In this document: in pieces, positions 60,404 to 64,000 of the stretch
How positions within the stretch are numbered: the first letter of the stretch is position 1
Layout: each line of letters starts with the position of its first letter
Source: Apostichopus japonicus
Lineage: Eukaryota; Echinodermata; Holothuroidea; Aspidochirotida; Stichopodidae
Assembly (NCBI RefSeq): GCF_037975245.1
Contig: NC_092563.1
Coordinates: 18,157,594-18,221,593, forward strand
Length of the DNA stretch: 64,000 bases
Direction of reading: 5' to 3'
Position numbers and translations under genes: made by a program
Notes under the pieces: model-generated
What the model was told of the DNA's origin: nothing
Seen by the model: only the letters and a program-made list of their open reading frames with translations
Database searches by the model: none

Positions 60404-63400
60404 AGTTAGCTTTTTGTAGTTGAGTAATATTCACATTTGCATCTTTTTCCCCAATCCAGGTACATCCACTTGGGAAATCTAGTAACTACTATTTCCCTTA
60501 CAAAATTTGGTGTCCCACAAAATTTCCAGGGTAATGTTTTAATCATTAGCAGCTCTTCAAAGTTTGCCTGATGACATCATTCCTGAAGCATCTTTGGTTA
60601 ATTAAGCAACAAACATTAACACTCTCAGGCATCTTCCACTGCTTAATGTAGGTTGGCTTGATGCAACAAGATTGTGTCAAATTTCGACACAAAATGCCAA
60701 TTTTTAATAATTCACCGCTTAACGACTTCCACATCGATTCTGATACCATGGTGTTGCATCTCCTATCAAGGTGTTACATAAGTCCAGGCTGTTCCCAGGG
60801 GATTGATAAAAGTGGCTGGGCTATCTAGTTTAGCAGACAACCCATCATAGCTCCCAATTCACGAGTGACTTCCCAATCAAGCCAAATTAGAACAGCATAA
60901 ACAATTTTTGTGTTCTAAAATAAAGTATGTTTTCCACTGCAGTTATAATATCCTCAATGACAGAGGCTGTAACAATTCATTAGTATGTGCTCACTTTTTT
61001 TTTTATATGAAGCTACTCAGTAATTTAAAAGGGTTGAAAATTATTGGCGGCAAAACAGATAGGAAATGGATAAACAAATTTTTAAAGGATATGGAAATAG
61101 CTGATTAACAAAAGAATTATGAATACACTGAGCGAAGATTACACTTCTCTTTGCCTTAATAAATAAATAAATAATTACTTGATATGAACATTTGATATGA
61201 GCTCACCCTGACAGGTCAGTAATTGTGGTATACATAAATAAACTGTGACGTATATTAGTGACGGTCTGACAAACCAACCATGTGAATCCTTGTGCACTTT
61301 CCATGGGTGTCCTTTTGCACATACGTGACACAGTTATTTTAATAGCCACTTTCAAACTCTTTTTTCCCTCCCTCTATTCCTGCAAGTGTGGCGTACAACA
61401 GTGATTACTTTTGGGGGGGGGAGGGAGGAGGGGGTGTGTGCAAAGGGGGGCCCAGTGGGCCATGGCCCCCACCTCTGATCGTCAATCGGGGGAAATGGTT
61501 CAGTGGGGAGATTTTTGTATCCTGCCAGGGATGAATAGGATCATTACTATGAGTGAACCTCCCCTCCCCCCCCCTTCCCTCCCCATATTTCAACTTCACA
61601 CAATGTATTTATTTAACAAAACCTTGCGTTTAAGGCTTCTAACTTATAGTTTAAAATATGCCTCAATAGGCACCACTTGACATTTTACTTTGATTTCCAG
61701 GGGGCACCCCCCTCCCAAACTCCCCTACATAGGAGATGGCTTTAATGACCTCATAGCAGAACCCTGCCAATATAAAATCCTATCACCTGCCTCTGGCCCT
61801 CCTGCAAAGGTTCAGGGGAAAGTTTGAAAAAGTCCTGCGCAATCCACAGTTCTTAATTATTAACTCTTAATCAATTCTGCTTCTAAATCACTTAAACCTT
61901 GCGAGTTTCAATTTGCGCCGGGTTTGAAAAACTGGAGAGATGGAAATTAACATAATCTTTCAGTTTTTTACAAGATATCGTTAGAACGATGAAACGTAGG
62001 TAGGTTGGTGTCAGACAGACAGACAGGCAGACAGATGAACAATATTAATAAAATGTAAATCATAAAGACAATCAATCATAAAGCAAAATCCTGATTAAAA
62101 AACGCACATGCATTGTACAGTACGGTACAGTATGGTAGTGTGGTTTGAGTTGCCATAACACAGATATACCCCTCTCCCCGGACAAACATATCTTGACTGC
62201 CAGAAGGGATGGTGTATTTGCACCCCCTCCCCCCCCAAAAAAAATTCTACCTTGATCACCCTCCCCACTCACTCATCCTACATCAACAAATAAAAACAAC
62301 AACAAATTATATCAAACATATATACAGGTTAAAGAAATAACAATGACAAGTATTTGGATGTTTTTGATGTTTCTAATCTCTCCCATTTTCTTCCCCTCTC
62401 CTCTCCCCTCCCATATTCTCCTTCCCCCTTCCGTTTCCTTCCCCATCCCTCTATGCACGAATGAACGTAATGGAAATCTATGATGATAGTAGGAAGTTCA
62501 GGGCAGCAATAATTTACTATTAAACTTCAAATCTGTAATCATGGTAAACTGTTTTTGAGATTTACTACGAAACCAACCTCTGAATAATAAATCTCTCCTT
62601 TTTTATCTTGAAACTTGTGATACCAAAATAGCAAATTTCATCTTACAAAATAATTCCCTCCAGCATAGGAAGAATAGGAAGAAGAAGAAAAAGCTAAAAA
62701 CTAGACACAATATTAAAATAGCGTGATTATTATTAATCATCATGTTGGTTAAAACTTTAACCAAGTGAACTTTATCGAGGAAACCTTATCCTTTTCTGTT
62801 TTACTTTTTTTATTATCTGGCTTCGAGAAGCATTCTATTAATAAATCACTATATTCTTCATCTATCAGATTCAAGGAGCCATATGATGGATGGTTTTGCC
62901 AAAATTTCACAAAAGATAAAACACAACGAAAGCTACTCCCAGCTGGCAGATTGGGTGTGCATCACACTACCCACGATGCAAAGCCTATGAAATTTTAATA
63001 ATGGCTAGGAAATGTTCACAGATTAACCGTACACGAAAAAGAGACAGAGAAAACGAAAAAAAGAGAATGAAACAAGCACAAACAAATGGGTAAGAACAAA
63101 GGATATTATCAACGCAGGTAATTCGTTAACGACACTTTATCTGTCATTATCAAATCTCTTTGAACTCACATGAAGAAAGACGAGAAAGGAATCAGGGAAG
63201 AAAGTGCAGCTTCTCTTGAAGTAGATAATAGCAGTAGGTTGTCATAGCAACATGATATTCCCAGCTGGAAATATGCCAACAGAGATTTGCGTAATTATCA
63301 TGTCAGTGTAGTTAATAACCATGTTGAAGGTAATGTCTTGAAATGTCATATTCCAAGAAGAAGCAAAAAAAAAAATTGAGAGCACTAAAAGTAATATTTC

Positions 63401-64000
63401 TAATTCTCAGTTTATAAAATATTTACGAATGTTATGAAAAATATTCATCTTTAAAAACGGCTAAATTTAGGATGCTCCTTGAAGGTAAATTGATAACAGC
63501 TTATGAGTTGAGGCCTAATTGTTAATGTTCATCTATTGTCTTACGGATTCTAAGAAGTCGATCTGACCGAAAACATGTTTTATCTTTAAGAATGATATAA
63601 ACAGCAGAGTGTGACATTGGATCACATTATTACAACATTTGTCAAATGTACAATGGCTTGGATGCATGTTATATAAGGCCACAAGTCTTTCCCCAGTGAG
63701 TTTTGTGTTTCATCTAAAGAATTGACCTAATGATCTCTGTGTGTTTTAGACTTAATAACCCAGCCACTTTAACTGATGTGGCCTCAGATGTTTAAAGGGT
63801 CATCTTTTCGTATTCATCAAAAACTAATACTGGTATCGATATACAACCTAGACTGACAGCTGTGTGTTTTAAAAGCCTACGACATATGAAATGAATTTTT
63901 TTTTAACTTTGAGCTTAAAACTCATCCTTTTAATGTATTTCATTATGTGTGAAGCATGACCATTCGAATCCTAAACAAACAAAAAATCATAAATACACCG
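60404..64000. other. Intergenic stretch, no gene recognised
   Basis: Contains G-rich tracts near 61411-61450, C-rich tracts near 61560 and 62221, ACAG repeats near 62011 and the second copy of the dispersed repeat at 63722-63809. A 67-codon minus-strand frame at 60546-60749 and others are unrecognised. Confidence 0.55.
63722..63809 (+). repeat. Dispersed repeat, copy 2
   Basis: Same-orientation relative of 39309-39395: TGACCTaATGaTCT, CCCAGCCACTTTAACTGATG, then TGGCCTCAGATGTTTAAAGG and GTCAT. Confidence 0.65.

Noticed and set aside
59883-60423. Open frames of 67 and 87 codons as genes
   Set aside because: Both overlap the inverted-repeat transposon at 59780-60403.

Overview
The window reads as nuclear DNA of an invertebrate animal. 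It is AT-rich and almost entirely non-coding, with long introns, GT-AG splice sites, microsatellites, minisatellites, small inverted-repeat transposons and many poly(C)/poly(G) runs on both strands. A marine deuterostome, most likely an echinoderm, is the best guess. This rests on the kind of gene and the repeat style, not on a diagnostic sequence. I saw no bacterial operon, CRISPR array, rRNA or intact tRNA.

One gene is well supported. The 3' part of a PMEPA1/LDLRAD4-like gene lies on the + strand. One exon (11852-12036) encodes a single transmembrane helix. The final coding exon (17272-17988) encodes the cytoplasmic tail with a SMAD-interaction motif (PPNR) and a PPPY motif for WW domains. 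In vertebrates such proteins dampen TGF-beta signalling by sequestering receptor SMADs and recruiting NEDD4-type ubiquitin ligases. The first PY motif of the vertebrate proteins appears lost here. The 5' exons were not recognised; bases 1-11851 are treated as its upstream intron or flank.

Two further loci are tentative. At 30831-32164 (+), up to four short phase-matched exons would encode a small unrecognised protein of about 68 residues. The first has a start codon with an in-frame stop just upstream, and it lies directly behind a six-copy 86-bp array whose units resemble 3' splice sites. At 56799-58756 (-), two exon-like blocks have good splice signals, one of them rich in Cys and Trp. They do not share a simple phase, so they cannot be joined with confidence.

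The rest is repeat-bearing intergenic or intronic DNA. The clearest items are a 395-bp non-autonomous hAT-type element with a perfect 8-bp target duplication (49262-49656), a 624-bp TTAA-ended inverted-repeat element with a central hairpin (59780-60403), three copies of a smaller TTAAAGG-ended family, a tRNA-derived SINE fragment (35437-35580), a possible LINE 3' end (58078-58312), and minisatellites with periods of about 24, 39, 54, 86 and 130 bp. No clearly new biological system was seen. The most interesting leads are the lost PY motif, the splice-site-like minisatellite and the unrecognised candidate exons.
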